In this document: piece after piece, positions 35,211 to 44,446 of the stretch
Position numbering within the stretch: the stretch's first letter is position 1
Layout: each line of letters starts with the position of its first letter
Assembly (NCBI GenBank): GCA_020161265.1
Contig: JAIUOC010000006.1
Span: 248,001 to 312,000 of the forward strand
Source: Chloroflexota bacterium
GTDB lineage: Bacteria > Chloroflexota > Chloroflexia > Chloroflexales > Herpetosiphonaceae
Direction of reading: 5' to 3'
Length of the DNA: 64,000 nucleotides
Made by a program: the position numbers and the translations under genes
Notes under the pieces: model-generated
What the model saw: the letters and a program-made list of their open reading frames with translations, nothing else
Databases searched by the model: none
What the model was told of the DNA's origin: nothing

Positions 35211-35252
35211 GCGATTAGCAGCCGCGCTTAACGCAATAAACAGTGATGTGCT

Positions 35253-36824
35253 ATGGAATATCAACCAAATCTTAGTAATATTCGACCAGGCAATGGCGGG
35301 GTTATTCAAGCAGTCGCAGCAGGCAGTACTGGTGCGCAACTTGGGCTACAAGCTGGCGACGCAATTCTGCAAGTCAACGGTCGGGTGATGCGCGATGTAA
35401 TTGATTTTCGCTTTGCCATGACTGAAGATCAGGTCGAGTTGCTGGTGCGCCAAGCTGGCGAAGAACGTAGCATCCAATTAACCAAAAACCCCGATGATAT
35501 GCTTGGCCTCGATTTTGTCGAGCCATTATTTGATCGCTTACGAACCTGTAATAATAAATGCCCCTTCTGCTTTCTGACCCAAATGCCTAAAGGATTCCGC
35601 AAAACACTCTACCTTAAGGACGATGACTATCGCTTGTCGTTTTTGTATGGTAACTTTGTAACATTGACGAATCTCAAGGAGGAAGATTGGGATCGGATTG
35701 CTGAACAGCGCTTGGGGCCAATGTATATTTCAGTCCATGCGACTGATCGTACTTTGCGGGCAATTCTCTTGGGCAAGCCCGATGTGCCCGATGTGTTGGA
35801 GCAAATTCGGCGCTTAGGCGATTTGGGCATCGATGTGCATACCCAAGTGGTGGCATGTCCACAGTTGAATGATGGCCCAGCCTTAGCCCAAACCATCCAT
35901 GAATTGGGCCAGTTGTACCCAATTGTTCAAAGCATCGCGATTGTGCCAGTTGGCCTGACCCGCTATCGCTTTGAGGGCAAAAAGCCGCAAAGCATCAAAG
36001 CTGCCATCCGCGTGCACGAAAGCGCCGAATGGATTGATAGCAACTGGGAAGCTCAGCCAATTTGGCAAGAAGAAGCGCCAGTTGCCAACGAATTGTTTCA
36101 AGCGGCCAAGGAAGGAAATCTCGGCTTTTGTGCGCGGTTGGGGGCGGCCACCGAAGTCGAGTTGCGGCCATATCGCGGCGATGAAGCCGCTGCGGTGATC
36201 GATATCTGCGAACCATTTCAAGAATATTATATGGCCGAACATGGCTCGGTCTTGGTCTATCCCTCGGATGAGTTTTATCTGTTGGCGGGCCGCGAACAGC
36301 CCGATGGCTCGTTGTACGAAGGCTACGATCAATTAGAGAATGGTGTGGGCCTGGTGCGCCAATTCCAAGATGAATGGGCCGAGATTGTGCCTTCGCTGCC
36401 AAGTGCCGTCGATAAACCTACCCGAATGTTGCTGGCTTGCGCCACGCTCGCCGCTCCCGTGTTGCAACAAGTCGTCGAACAACTTAGTCGAATTGAAAAC
36501 CTGACCGTGGAATTATGCCCAGTCGTCAATCAATTTTTTGGCGAGATGGTGACAGTTTCGGGCTTGCTAACTGGCGGCGATGTAGTCGCTGAGTTACAAA
36601 AGCATGGCCCCGCAGATATTGTGATGCTGCCGAAAGTGATGTTCGATCACTCCGGAACTCGCACAATTGATGAATGGACTGTTGAACAAATTGCAACCGC
36701 ACTTGGTGCGCAGGTGACAATGGCACGGATGCCCCACGAAATTCGCCGGGTCGTGCGTCAACTCAGCCGCCAAGCTAAACCGCGCTCGCAGCGCCGGTAT
36801 CTGGCTCAGGCTTCAATGCGCTAG
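35253..36824 (+). CDS. DUF512 protein with PDZ-like and radical-SAM-like iron-sulfur region
   Basis: This 523-aa protein has an N-terminal PDZ-like domain (AGSTGAQLGLQAGDAILQVNG), then CNNKCPFCFLTQMPKG with Cys99, Cys103 and Cys106 in a CxxxCxxC pattern, then the barrel-like region YKDDDYRLSFLYGNFVTLTN (in part) and the C-terminal DUF512 domain. This layout belongs to a family annotated as a radical SAM/Fe-S oxidoreductase that is commonly encoded next to der (EngA), as here with two genes between. Its reaction is not established. The ATG has no good Shine-Dalgarno; the start was chosen by family length. An iron-sulfur cluster and cytosolic location are expected. Confidence 0.88.
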   Translation: MEYQPNLSNIRPGNGGVIQAVAAGSTGAQLGLQAGDAILQVNGRVMRDVIDFRFAMTEDQVELLVRQAGEERSIQLTKNPDDMLGLDFVEPLFDRLRTCNNKCPFCFLTQMPKGFRKTLYLKDDDYRLSFLYGNFVTLTNLKEEDWDRIAEQRLGPMYISVHATDRTLRAILLGKPDVPDVLEQIRRLGDLGIDVHTQVVACPQLNDGPALAQTIHELGQLYPIVQSIAIVPVGLTRYRFEGKKPQSIKAAIRVHESAEWIDSNWEAQPIWQEEAPVANELFQAAKEGNLGFCARLGAATEVELRPYRGDEAAAVIDICEPFQEYYMAEHGSVLVYPSDEFYLLAGREQPDGSLYEGYDQLENGVGLVRQFQDEWAEIVPSLPSAVDKPTRMLLACATLAAPVLQQVVEQLSRIENLTVELCPVVNQFFGEMVTVSGLLTGGDVVAELQKHGPADIVMLPKVMFDHSGTRTIDEWTVEQIATALGAQVTMARMPHEIRRVVRQLSRQAKPRSQRRYLAQASMR

Positions 36825-36870
36825 CCGCTCAGCCGCCTGCGAGTGCTACCCGACACAGTGGAGCATGAGT

Positions 36871-38586
36871 ATGACATCGCAGACGGTTGTGCAAAATAGT
36901 GCCTTTGAGTTGGAACAGGTGTTGGTCGTGATTGAGCGGGCTGATGCAATTGCTAGCAGTATGACCCTCGATCCCTTGCTTGATCGCATGCTGGCCTTGT
37001 TGATCGAGATTGCTGGCGGTGAGGCGGGTACGCTCTATCTGGTTGATGACGATGAGATCGTCTTTCAAGTTGTCCATGGTGATCCGGCAAGTCAACATTT
37101 GGTTGGCATGCGTTTACCAATTAATATCGGTTTGGTTGGGGCTACCATTCGCGAAGCTCAACCATTGTGGATCGAAGATATCAATGCTGACCCACGTTGG
37201 GATCGACGGCTAGGCGAGGCTAATAGCCTGCAATTACGCTCGCTACTGTCGTTGCCGCTGCTGCTCGAAGAACAGGTCGTTGGGGTGATTCAGATTTTCA
37301 ATCCACAACGCTCTGAGCCGCGCTTGCTCAAACTCTTGGGCAATCGCATGGCTGCCGAAGTCGAAAAAGCACGCTTGTTGAAAAAAAGCCAGCAGCGTGA
37401 ATCGCGCTTGAGTGCCTTGGTCGAGATTGTGGGCCATATTGGTTCGACCCTCGACCGCACAACCTTGCTGAATTTGATTATCGATTATGCGCGAATTTTG
37501 CTTGATGCCGAGGCCAGTTCGCTGTTTTTGACTGAGCCAGAATCGGGCGATTTGATTTTGCAGCATTCAACTGGCCATTTGCATGAACGAGTTCAGTCGG
37601 TGCGTTTGGCCAAAGGCCGTGGCATCGCAGGCTATGTCGCTGAAACTGGCGAGACAATCTGTGTTGGCGATGTCAAGCGCGATCAACGCCACGATGGCAG
37701 TGTTGATCAGATGACGGGCTTTGATACCCGTTCGATTTTGGCTGTGCCATTGCGCACTCGTTGCATTACCTTTGGCCGTGAACGAGCGCAATCCGAGGAA
37801 CATCTGATTGGCTGCATCGAGGTTTTGAATAAACGCGATGGCCGTTTCGATGATGATGATAAATTGTTGTTGCAAACGTTGGCGCGGCAAGCTGCAACCG
37901 TGCTTGAAATTGCCGATTTGTATGCTGATGTCAACGAGCTGTTTCTCGATGTTATTCAAGCCTTGACAGCGGCGATTGATGCCAAAGACCCGTATACCGA
38001 AGGCCATTCTAAGCGGGTTTCGGAATTTGCCGTGGCGATTGCTGAGGAATTAGAGCTTGAGCCAAGTTTTATTCACCACCTACGCATTGGTGCGATTTTG
38101 CACGATGTTGGCAAAATTGGCATTAGCGATGGGGTGCTGAAAAAGCCTGGGCGCTTGACCGACGATGAATTTGGTGAGATGAAATCGCATCCGGAAATTG
38201 GCGAGCGAATTCTCGGCCATATTCGGATGTTGCAAACTGAGTTGCCTGTGATCATTCAACATCACGAGCGACTTGATGGCAGCGGCTACCCCTATGGCTT
38301 AGCCAAAGGCCAAATTTCACTCGGCGGACGGATTGTTGCCGTGGCCGATGCCTTTGATGCTATGACCTCTGACCGACCGTATCGCAGAGGCTTACCAACT
38401 GAAGAAGCGTTTCGACGTTTGCGGGCTGGAGCCGACACAGAATTTGATGCTGTCTGTGTTGAAGCACTCTGGCAAGCATTAAATCGTGGGCGAGTTCGCC
38501 CGCAACGGCTGCGTGATGACATTGGCGACCATCGGATTATTAACGATGCAACACCATTTCGCACGCCACTAACACCATCGGCTTGA
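36871..38586 (+). CDS. GAF-GAF-HD-GYP protein (c-di-GMP phosphodiesterase)
   Basis: This 571-aa cytosolic protein has two GAF domains (about 25-170 and 185-345), then an HD-GYP domain. Key motifs are intact: EGHSKRVSEFAVAIAEEL, the HD pair in ILHDVGKIGISDGVL, IIQHHERLDGSGYP (HHExxDGxGYP) and VADAFDAMTSDRPYR. HD-GYP enzymes hydrolyse c-di-GMP to pGpG or GMP; the GAF domains presumably sense a ligand. The ATG at 36865 has its GGAG only one base away, so the second ATG (36871), seven bases from the GGAG, is preferred. It lies 3 kb from the polysaccharide operon promoter whose products include putative c-di-GMP receptors. Confidence 0.94.
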   Translation: MTSQTVVQNSAFELEQVLVVIERADAIASSMTLDPLLDRMLALLIEIAGGEAGTLYLVDDDEIVFQVVHGDPASQHLVGMRLPINIGLVGATIREAQPLWIEDINADPRWDRRLGEANSLQLRSLLSLPLLLEEQVVGVIQIFNPQRSEPRLLKLLGNRMAAEVEKARLLKKSQQRESRLSALVEIVGHIGSTLDRTTLLNLIIDYARILLDAEASSLFLTEPESGDLILQHSTGHLHERVQSVRLAKGRGIAGYVAETGETICVGDVKRDQRHDGSVDQMTGFDTRSILAVPLRTRCITFGRERAQSEEHLIGCIEVLNKRDGRFDDDDKLLLQTLARQAATVLEIADLYADVNELFLDVIQALTAAIDAKDPYTEGHSKRVSEFAVAIAEELELEPSFIHHLRIGAILHDVGKIGISDGVLKKPGRLTDDEFGEMKSHPEIGERILGHIRMLQTELPVIIQHHERLDGSGYPYGLAKGQISLGGRIVAVADAFDAMTSDRPYRRGLPTEEAFRRLRAGADTEFDAVCVEALWQALNRGRVRPQRLRDDIGDHRIINDATPFRTPLTPSA

Positions 38587-38672
38587 GCAGGCTGGGTTTT
38601 CGGGCATTTGCGCGGGCTATGGTGGGTTTGTTGGTCAACAGCATGGCTGTTTGGCCTGAATTTAGTCTGATG

Positions 38673-38700
38673 AAAGGAAAACTCGCACTTTACGCGAGTT
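38673..38700 (+). promoter_or_regulatory. Ribosome-binding site separated from the start by a hairpin
   Basis: AAAGGA (38673-38678) lies 31 bases from the ATG at 38710, too far for normal use, but a 7-bp stem (AACTCGC / GCGAGTT, 38680-38700) between them would loop out and leave about ten effective bases. No other Shine-Dalgarno is present. Confidence 0.5.
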
Positions 38701-38709
38701 GTAATAGAT

Positions 38710-40002
38710 ATGCCATTCCAACGCCCAAAACGCCGTAGCCCACAGCGCGGCCCGCAATCGAATGCCGCTCGTCCAGCACGACCTGGCCGACCTGGCTCAC
38801 GCCCCAATCAAGCGCCAACTCGTGGCCCACGCCATGATCCTGCTGGCCGCCCAGCAGGTGCAGCTCCTGCCGGAGCAGTGCGCCAGCGAGCATTTGTTAA
38901 ACAGCCAACGGTTGATATGAGTCGTCCGTTGTTTGCGGTGCAAACCCAACCTGGGGTTGGCCAATTATTGTTGGCCGAAATTAATGCCACCTTGCAAAAA
39001 CCAATGCTGGTTGCCCAACGCCACGTTACCCAAAAAGATGATATGTTGTTGTTTCATACCGACACCAACTCTAAAGAATTGTTTAATTTGCGGACTGCCG
39101 AAGATTTATTTGTGGTGGCAGCGCGGGCTTTCAACATCTCACCTGATCAAAGTGGCTTGAAGCAAATTCATGCTGCGGTCAAAAATAGCCCGTTGGTGCC
39201 AACCGCCCTGCGGGTTTTTACACTCAACGGTGGTCGCACGCCTAAAATGACCAGTTTTCGGGTGGTCACGCGGGTTACGGGCAAGCAAGATTTTGCCCGT
39301 AAAGCCGTGGGGATCGCCGTCGCCGATGCTGTGCGCGATAACTGGCCAGGCCGCTGGAAATTGGTCGAAGAAGAAGCCGATGTTGAAATGTGGGTAACCC
39401 TGTTTGGTAGCGAAATTGTGGTTGCGATTCGGCTTTCAACTGGCGGTATGCGCCATCGCATTCAGCGGGTGGTTGATCGTCCGGCGGCCTTACGGCCTGC
39501 GATTGCTGCAGCAATGGTACGACTCTCCAACCCGCAACCGACCGATGTCTTTTTAGATGCCATGGCTGGCACAGGAACAATCATTGCTGAACGAGCAGCA
39601 GTTGGCCCGTTTGAGCGGCTGATTGCTGGCGATAAGAGCCGTGAAGCAGTCAAAGCTCTGAGCCGTAACTTGGCAAGTGTTGGCGGCGATTTAGCCATTC
39701 GCCGTTTAGATGCCACTGACTTACCATTCCAACCAGGCGAAATTAACAAGCTCGTCACCAATTTGCCCTTTGGTAAACAAGTCAACAATATCGATGAATT
39801 GCATCAACTCTATTCTGGGGTCTGTGCAGAATGGGCGCGAATCGTTGCGCCTGGCGGCATGATCGTGGCGCTGGCTGCCGAAATCGATGTGCTGCGCGAA
39901 AAAATCAATGCTACTCCAGAATTACGAGTTCGTGGAACCTTCCCAATCGCTGTATTGGGTCAAACGGCCACGATTGTGCAACTTGAACGTCGTAGAATGT
40001 AG
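38710..40002 (+). CDS. THUMP-domain RNA methyltransferase with basic disordered N-terminus
   Basis: The 430-aa protein starts with about 70 residues of Arg/Pro/Gly-rich low-complexity sequence (for example RPARPGRPGSRPNQAPTRG), probably an RNA-binding tail. A THUMP domain follows (about 75-240; SRPLFAVQTQPGVGQLLLAE to MWVTLFGSEIVVAIRL), then a Rossmann methyltransferase domain with FLDAMAGTGTIIAERAAVG as motif I and VTNLPFGKQ as the catalytic NPPF-type motif (Asn-Leu-Pro-Phe). This is the Trm14/TrmG10/UPF0020 group, which makes N2-methylguanosine in tRNA or rRNA. It is followed 41 bases later by der. The long low-complexity tail is unusual. Confidence 0.9.
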   Translation: MPFQRPKRRSPQRGPQSNAARPARPGRPGSRPNQAPTRGPRHDPAGRPAGAAPAGAVRQRAFVKQPTVDMSRPLFAVQTQPGVGQLLLAEINATLQKPMLVAQRHVTQKDDMLLFHTDTNSKELFNLRTAEDLFVVAARAFNISPDQSGLKQIHAAVKNSPLVPTALRVFTLNGGRTPKMTSFRVVTRVTGKQDFARKAVGIAVADAVRDNWPGRWKLVEEEADVEMWVTLFGSEIVVAIRLSTGGMRHRIQRVVDRPAALRPAIAAAMVRLSNPQPTDVFLDAMAGTGTIIAERAAVGPFERLIAGDKSREAVKALSRNLASVGGDLAIRRLDATDLPFQPGEINKLVTNLPFGKQVNNIDELHQLYSGVCAEWARIVAPGGMIVALAAEIDVLREKINATPELRVRGTFPIAVLGQTATIVQLERRRM

Positions 40003-40043
40003 TGATGTTGGCTTTTGGGCCGCATTGCGAAAGAGGTATAACC

Positions 40044-41411
40044 ATGGAAAAACCAATTGTGGCGATTGTTGGCCGACCTAACGTTGGCAAATCGACCTTG
40101 TTTAATAAGCTAATTGGCGAGCGCCGCGCGATTATTGCCGATGAAGCTGGCACAACTCGCGACCGCCAATATGGCGAAACAATCTGGAATGGCCGCGTAT
40201 TTACGATTGTGGATACAGCTGGTTTATTGGTTGGCGATGATGACCCGAACTTGCCTTTGGCTGAAATTGTGCGCCGTACTCACCAACAAGCTCAATTGGC
40301 GATTGACGAAGCCGATGTGATTGTGTTTATGGTCGATGTGCGTGAAGGCCTGATTGCTGCTGATGAAGAGGTTGCCGCCTTGTTACGCCGCAGCAGCAAA
40401 CCCGTGGTTTTGGGTGTAAACAAAGCCGACACCGAAGATCGCCGCCAAAATGCTGTCGAATTCTATAACCTTGGCTTGGGCGACCCAATTGCCTTGAGCG
40501 CCTATCATGGCACTGGCTCAGGCGATTTGCTCGATGAAATTGTCCGCAATTTGCCAGCTGGCCAAGAAGAAGAGGAAGACGACAATTCGCTGAAGATTGC
40601 GATTGTCGGGCGGCCAAACGTTGGTAAATCGAGCTTATTGAATAAATTGGTCGGCGAAGAGCGGGTAGTTGTCAGCAATATTCCAGGCACAACGCGCGAT
40701 TCAATCGACACCAAATTGACCTATAAAGGCATTCCAATCACCTTGATCGACACCGCTGGGATTCGGCGGCGTGGCTCGATTGAGCAAGGAATTGAACGCT
40801 ACAGCGTGTTACGCACGATGAAAGCAATCGAGCGTTGCCATATTGCCTTGATTTTGGTCGATGCCCAAGAAGGCCCAACCGCCCAAGATACTCACGTTGC
40901 AGGCATGGTTTTGGAAGCCAACAAAGGTTTGGCGATTATCGTCAACAAATGGGATTTGATCGATAAAGCCAAATTCAGCTACGAAGATGCTAAAACTACG
41001 ATGTCGCAGGTGTTTCACTTTGCGCCGTATGCGCCGATTGAATTTATTTCGGCGAAAACTGGCCAACGCGCTACTAAAGTGCTCGATATTGCCCAAACAA
41101 TCCAGAGCGAACGCAACAAACGAATAAGCACCTCGGATATTAACAACTTGTTGCGGGCGGCGGTGCGCGAACATCCACCAACAGCAATGCATAAAGGCGC
41201 TCACTTGCGCTTATTCTATGCAACTCAAGCCCAAGTCGAGCCACCAGTGTTCTTGTTCTTCTCGAATGCGCCAGAACAAGTACACTTTGGCTATAAGCGC
41301 TACCTCGAAAATCGCATTCGCGAGCAATATGGCTTTATTGGCACGCCAATTATTTTGGTGTTCAAGGGTCGCGAGGAAGAGCAAACCGTCTCGGTTTCCG
41401 GCAAACGCTAA
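40044..41411 (+). CDS. der: Ribosome assembly GTPase Der (EngA)
   Basis: This 455-aa protein has the double-GTPase layout unique to Der: first G domain with VGRPNVGKSTLFNKLIG, DTAGLL and VNKADTED; second G domain (from about residue 180) with VGRPNVGKSSLLNKLVG, DTAGIRRRG and NKWDLIDK; and a C-terminal KH-like domain (HLRLFYATQAQVEPPVFLFFS, ENRIREQYGFIGTPI). Der acts late in 50S subunit assembly. The frame is open 14 codons upstream, but GAGGT seven bases before the ATG at 40044 and the family N-terminus decide the start. A terminator follows. Confidence 0.97.
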   Translation: MEKPIVAIVGRPNVGKSTLFNKLIGERRAIIADEAGTTRDRQYGETIWNGRVFTIVDTAGLLVGDDDPNLPLAEIVRRTHQQAQLAIDEADVIVFMVDVREGLIAADEEVAALLRRSSKPVVLGVNKADTEDRRQNAVEFYNLGLGDPIALSAYHGTGSGDLLDEIVRNLPAGQEEEEDDNSLKIAIVGRPNVGKSSLLNKLVGEERVVVSNIPGTTRDSIDTKLTYKGIPITLIDTAGIRRRGSIEQGIERYSVLRTMKAIERCHIALILVDAQEGPTAQDTHVAGMVLEANKGLAIIVNKWDLIDKAKFSYEDAKTTMSQVFHFAPYAPIEFISAKTGQRATKVLDIAQTIQSERNKRISTSDINNLLRAAVREHPPTAMHKGAHLRLFYATQAQVEPPVFLFFSNAPEQVHFGYKRYLENRIREQYGFIGTPIILVFKGREEEQTVSVSGKR

Positions 41412-41435
41412 CTTTCCTAACGTTCGATCAAGCAG

Positions 41436-41475
41436 AAAGCACTTTAATCAATCACGATTAAGGTGCTTTTTGTTT
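41436..41475 (+). terminator. Intrinsic terminator after der
   Basis: AGCACTTTAATC pairs with GATTAAGGTGCT (one G-U) around AATCAC, followed by TTTTTGTTT. The stop of the opposing membrane-protein gene lies inside the stem, so the hairpin is shared by convergent genes. Confidence 0.85.
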
Positions 41476-41999
41476 GGAATTGTGTGATCTTGTTGATAAA
41501 ATTGTTTTTGCTGTTGGCAACGATAGATTGCTAATACCACAATTATGGCTGGAGATATAAACATGATGCTATTGATCCATTGATTAATATTTTCTGGTTT
41601 AATAATATTTGTGAAAATTTGCTTATTTGTATTAATAAATTGCTCTGACATAGGCTCTCTTGCGAAATTTGAAAAGAATCGATCAATCGAATTCATCGTA
41701 AACAGATGAAACTCACATACTAAAACGAAAATGCACATATAATGATGAATATACAGCATATCTGATTTTATTAATGAAACTAGGGCGATCATTGAGTAGA
41801 GGAAAGATAAACCAATATACATTGAGAAAATTATTGAAATTCCATAAAGCACAATATTGAGATGAAGATTAAGCGTGCCGAGCATAAATAATAAAAGGAT
41901 ATAAGTTGTAACACCGATTAATGCATATAATAATGATTTTTTGATTCCAAACCAAAATATTTTGAATACTGAAATGTTTGATGACGGAATTGTATACAT
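41448..41999 (-). CDS. AT-rich multi-pass membrane protein of unknown function
   Basis: This 183-aa protein has four to five hydrophobic helices (for example SLLYALIGVTTYILLLFMLG and SIMFISPAIIVVLAIY) and no motif I recognise. Its gene is much richer in A+T than its neighbours, which suggests recent acquisition. It is the last gene of the minus-strand operon with two ABC-2-type permeases, an ATPase and a secreted protein, 11 bases after the permease at 42011, so a role in immunity or export for that operon is plausible but not shown. Confidence 0.7.
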   Translation of the reverse strand: MYTIPSSNISVFKIFWFGIKKSLLYALIGVTTYILLLFMLGTLNLHLNIVLYGISIIFSMYIGLSFLYSMIALVSLIKSDMLYIHHYMCIFVLVCEFHLFTMNSIDRFFSNFAREPMSEQFINTNKQIFTNIIKPENINQWINSIMFISPAIIVVLAIYRCQQQKQFYQQDHTIPNKKHLNRD

Positions 42000-42010
42000 T
42001 AACGATTCCT

Positions 42011-42724
42011 TTACTCAGTTTTAGGCAAAATTAGCGCTTCTTCTTGGCCATACAACCACCAACCCCAAAGCGCAGTAACTAACCCCAAACTGCCCAGTGT
42101 GAGCATATTCCACATGCGCTCATGATGCAGTTTAAGATACATTTCATGGCTATCTAATGGGAAAAAGAGATATTGCTTAAATTGTTCAAGGCCGCTGCGC
42201 TGCTCCATAACCATAGGCAGCCACCAAAATGGGGCAACCCACTGGGTTAAGAGCATGAAGGAAAGGAGCATGGCCCCAATCAAGCTATTGCGGGTCATTC
42301 GCGCTAGCCAGTGGCTCAGGCTGAATGCAGTAAACATCGCCAAATTGCTATAGCCAAACACCAACCAATTGTTGGCAACGACCCATGTGCAGAGCATGAT
42401 CACCAGCCAACTTGGCCCGATAATCAGGCTACTGCGCATCCACCAGAGCCGCCGGATGCCAAGGCCCGTGGCTGCACTCAATTCAATCGTGGGGTCGTCG
42501 ATTAAACAACCAACGCTGAGCCAGACGATAATCGTGGGCATAATTGTTTGAATTAGCAGCATTGCATTGTAATAGCTGAGAGTGATCGCCCAGAGTGATA
42601 AGCCCGTTATGCTGCTCAAACTGCTGATCCAGCGCCAGCGCACAATCCGCGCTTGGCTGCGCCAGAGTGCTAGTGACTGCATGGTTGGTACGCGATTTAG
42701 GCGCTGGCTCGTTGCATCATCCAT
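42011..42724 (-). CDS. ABC-2-type membrane protein
   Basis: This 237-aa protein has six predicted helices, including SSITGLSLWAITLSYYNAML and SLIGAMLLSFMLLTQWVAP, with no nucleotide-binding motif. It fits a short ABC-2 permease that would dimerise or pair with the product of 43588-44430. GAGG lies ten bases before the ATG, and the gene overlaps the end of the ATPase gene by 28 bases, which indicates tight coupling and fixed stoichiometry. Sequence family is not recognisable beyond topology. Confidence 0.72.
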   Translation of the reverse strand: MDDATSQRLNRVPTMQSLALWRSQARIVRWRWISSLSSITGLSLWAITLSYYNAMLLIQTIMPTIIVWLSVGCLIDDPTIELSAATGLGIRRLWWMRSSLIIGPSWLVIMLCTWVVANNWLVFGYSNLAMFTAFSLSHWLARMTRNSLIGAMLLSFMLLTQWVAPFWWLPMVMEQRSGLEQFKQYLFFPLDSHEMYLKLHHERMWNMLTLGSLGLVTALWGWWLYGQEEALILPKTE

Positions 42725-43575
42725 AAATAGGCTTCCTCTAGGCCAATGCTGCTCGCTGGTTTGGCATTGCTACCAACTGGCGGCTGCCCAACAATTCGAT
42801 AATGGTAGCCGTGTTCATCGTTGCTGCTGCTAACAATCGCTAATTGCTGGTCGTAGATCGGGGTTGGGCTGGTCATTTCCCAGGTTACTTGGGCCGCCCG
42901 CGCTTGCTCTAACAAGTCGTTTAAGCCGCCTGCATATAAAATAGTTTTTTTGAGCATAATCACTTGGCGGCAGGTTTGCACAATATCCTCAACAATGTGG
43001 GTCGAGAAAATCACTAAGCGTTGGTTGCCCAGTCCGGCTAGCAAATGCCGAAAACGCAGCCGTTCTTCGGGGTCTAAGCCAGCGGTTGGTTCATCGACGA
43101 TCAACACTTTAGGATCGTTGACAATCGCTTGGGCAATGCCAAGCCGTCGTTGCATGCCGCCGGAAAGTTGGCGAGTTGCTTTATTGGCGTGGTCGCTTAG
43201 GCCAACATACTGAATGCTGCGTTCGACCGCTGCTTTGCGCTCAGCCGAATTGTGCATGCCCTTGAGCTGAGCAATATAATCGACAAATTCGCTACATGTC
43301 CAAGTTGGGTAAAAGGCGGGATGTTGCGGAACATAGCCAAGTTGCTGGCGCAGTTGCGCTAGTTGCTCCGGCTGGGCTAAATCGCAGCCTGCGAGGCTAG
43401 CGCGGCCTTGTGATGGTTGTAAAAAGCCTGTCAAAACCCGAATTAAGGTGGTTTTGCCTGCGCCATTTGGCCCAAGCAAGCCGATCATTCCACCTTCAAG
43501 CTGCACATTCAATTGCTCAAGCACTTGGTACTTACCATAACGCTTGGAGATATTTTCAAGCTGAATCAAGCTCAT
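42697..43575 (-). CDS. ABC transporter ATP-binding protein
   Basis: This 292-aa ATPase has Walker A LLGPNGAGKTTLIRVL, Q-loop VPQHPAFYPTW, signature LSGGMQRRLGIAQAI, Walker B VLIVDEPTAGLDPEE and the H-loop His in VIFSTHIVEDI. It is of the DrrA/CcmA-like exporter class that pairs with ABC-2 permeases in drug, peptide or lipid export and in bacteriocin self-immunity. It sits between two permease genes, and the C-terminal 90 residues are poorly conserved, as in this class. Confidence 0.95.
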   Translation of the reverse strand: MSLIQLENISKRYGKYQVLEQLNVQLEGGMIGLLGPNGAGKTTLIRVLTGFLQPSQGRASLAGCDLAQPEQLAQLRQQLGYVPQHPAFYPTWTCSEFVDYIAQLKGMHNSAERKAAVERSIQYVGLSDHANKATRQLSGGMQRRLGIAQAIVNDPKVLIVDEPTAGLDPEERLRFRHLLAGLGNQRLVIFSTHIVEDIVQTCRQVIMLKKTILYAGGLNDLLEQARAAQVTWEMTSPTPIYDQQLAIVSSSNDEHGYHYRIVGQPPVGSNAKPASSIGLEEAYLWMMQRASA

Positions 43576-43587
43576 GGTGTTGTTTCC

Positions 43588-44430
43588 TTAAAACACGGTT
43601 GATGGGTTATAGATGTGTAACATTGCGATAAATTGCTGATAACCAAGATAGAGGCTGAGGCAACTCAGTACAAGTCCTAGCCCAATCCATGCTGGTTGCA
43701 TCTGGAGTGGTTCGGCAGTGTGACCAAACCATAAGCATTTGCCCAAATAGCCAAACAAGCCCAAACCAGCCAACCCAAGGCTTGGCAAAATCCATGGAAT
43801 TGGATCAGCCCAGGCAAATAAAAAGACATTGGTGCTGGGAATAATTGCTAACCAGCGTAACGGATTAAAGCCTGGCGTAAGCGTCCCTTTGAGAATTTCT
43901 GGACTAAGCAGGATAACAAAGGCGAAAATATATAGCCAATAGCCGACCGATGTTATCAGACCTAGCCAATAATGTCGTCGCAAGCATAATAACAACACAA
44001 ATATTGGTACCATGCTAAAGAAGGTCTTGAAGAATAATTGCCATGGAAAACGCATTGAAATAAGCACATTCTGACCATTATGATGGAGAACAGCACCTAT
44101 TTTGCCCTTACCACCAAAAAATAACAAGATAATTGCACATATCACAATAATAATCAGTGTTGCAATACTATACGCTAGTAAGCGCCCAAGACTATAGTTG
44201 AATAAATTATAGCGGGTGTTCCATAAGATTTCACGCACTTGTAGATCGCGCTTGCTTTCGTGTACAAATACAATTGCTAAACAGGCACAACATTGAGTGA
44301 CTAATGTATACATAGCATCACCCTGTAAACCAAGAAACGTACTGAATACTACTAATAAAGGTAGCATAACCCATAAAAAGCGATTACGGCTAATAGTTCG
44401 TAGAGATCCAAGACAAAATGTTCGTATCAT
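43588..44430 (-). CDS. ABC-2-type permease
   Basis: This 280-aa membrane protein has about six helices (for example FLWVMLPLLVVFSTFLGL, LLAYSIATLIIIVICAIILL and ILPSLGLAGLGLFGYLG) in the order typical of ABC-2 exporters, with a cytosolic N-terminus. An ATG at 44472 is in frame but lies inside a strong stem-loop (44447-44478) and lacks a ribosome-binding site, so the ATG at 44430 just after the stem is preferred. It lies 12 bases before the ATPase gene. Confidence 0.75.
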   Translation of the reverse strand: MIRTFCLGSLRTISRNRFLWVMLPLLVVFSTFLGLQGDAMYTLVTQCCACLAIVFVHESKRDLQVREILWNTRYNLFNYSLGRLLAYSIATLIIIVICAIILLFFGGKGKIGAVLHHNGQNVLISMRFPWQLFFKTFFSMVPIFVLLLCLRRHYWLGLITSVGYWLYIFAFVILLSPEILKGTLTPGFNPLRWLAIIPSTNVFLFAWADPIPWILPSLGLAGLGLFGYLGKCLWFGHTAEPLQMQPAWIGLGLVLSCLSLYLGYQQFIAMLHIYNPSTVF

Positions 44431-44446
44431 AGGATGATTCTCAAGT

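Noticed and set aside
35173..35388. 71-codon ORF overlapping the start of the DUF512 gene
   Set aside because: It runs out of frame into a clear protein-coding gene and spans the leader hairpin.
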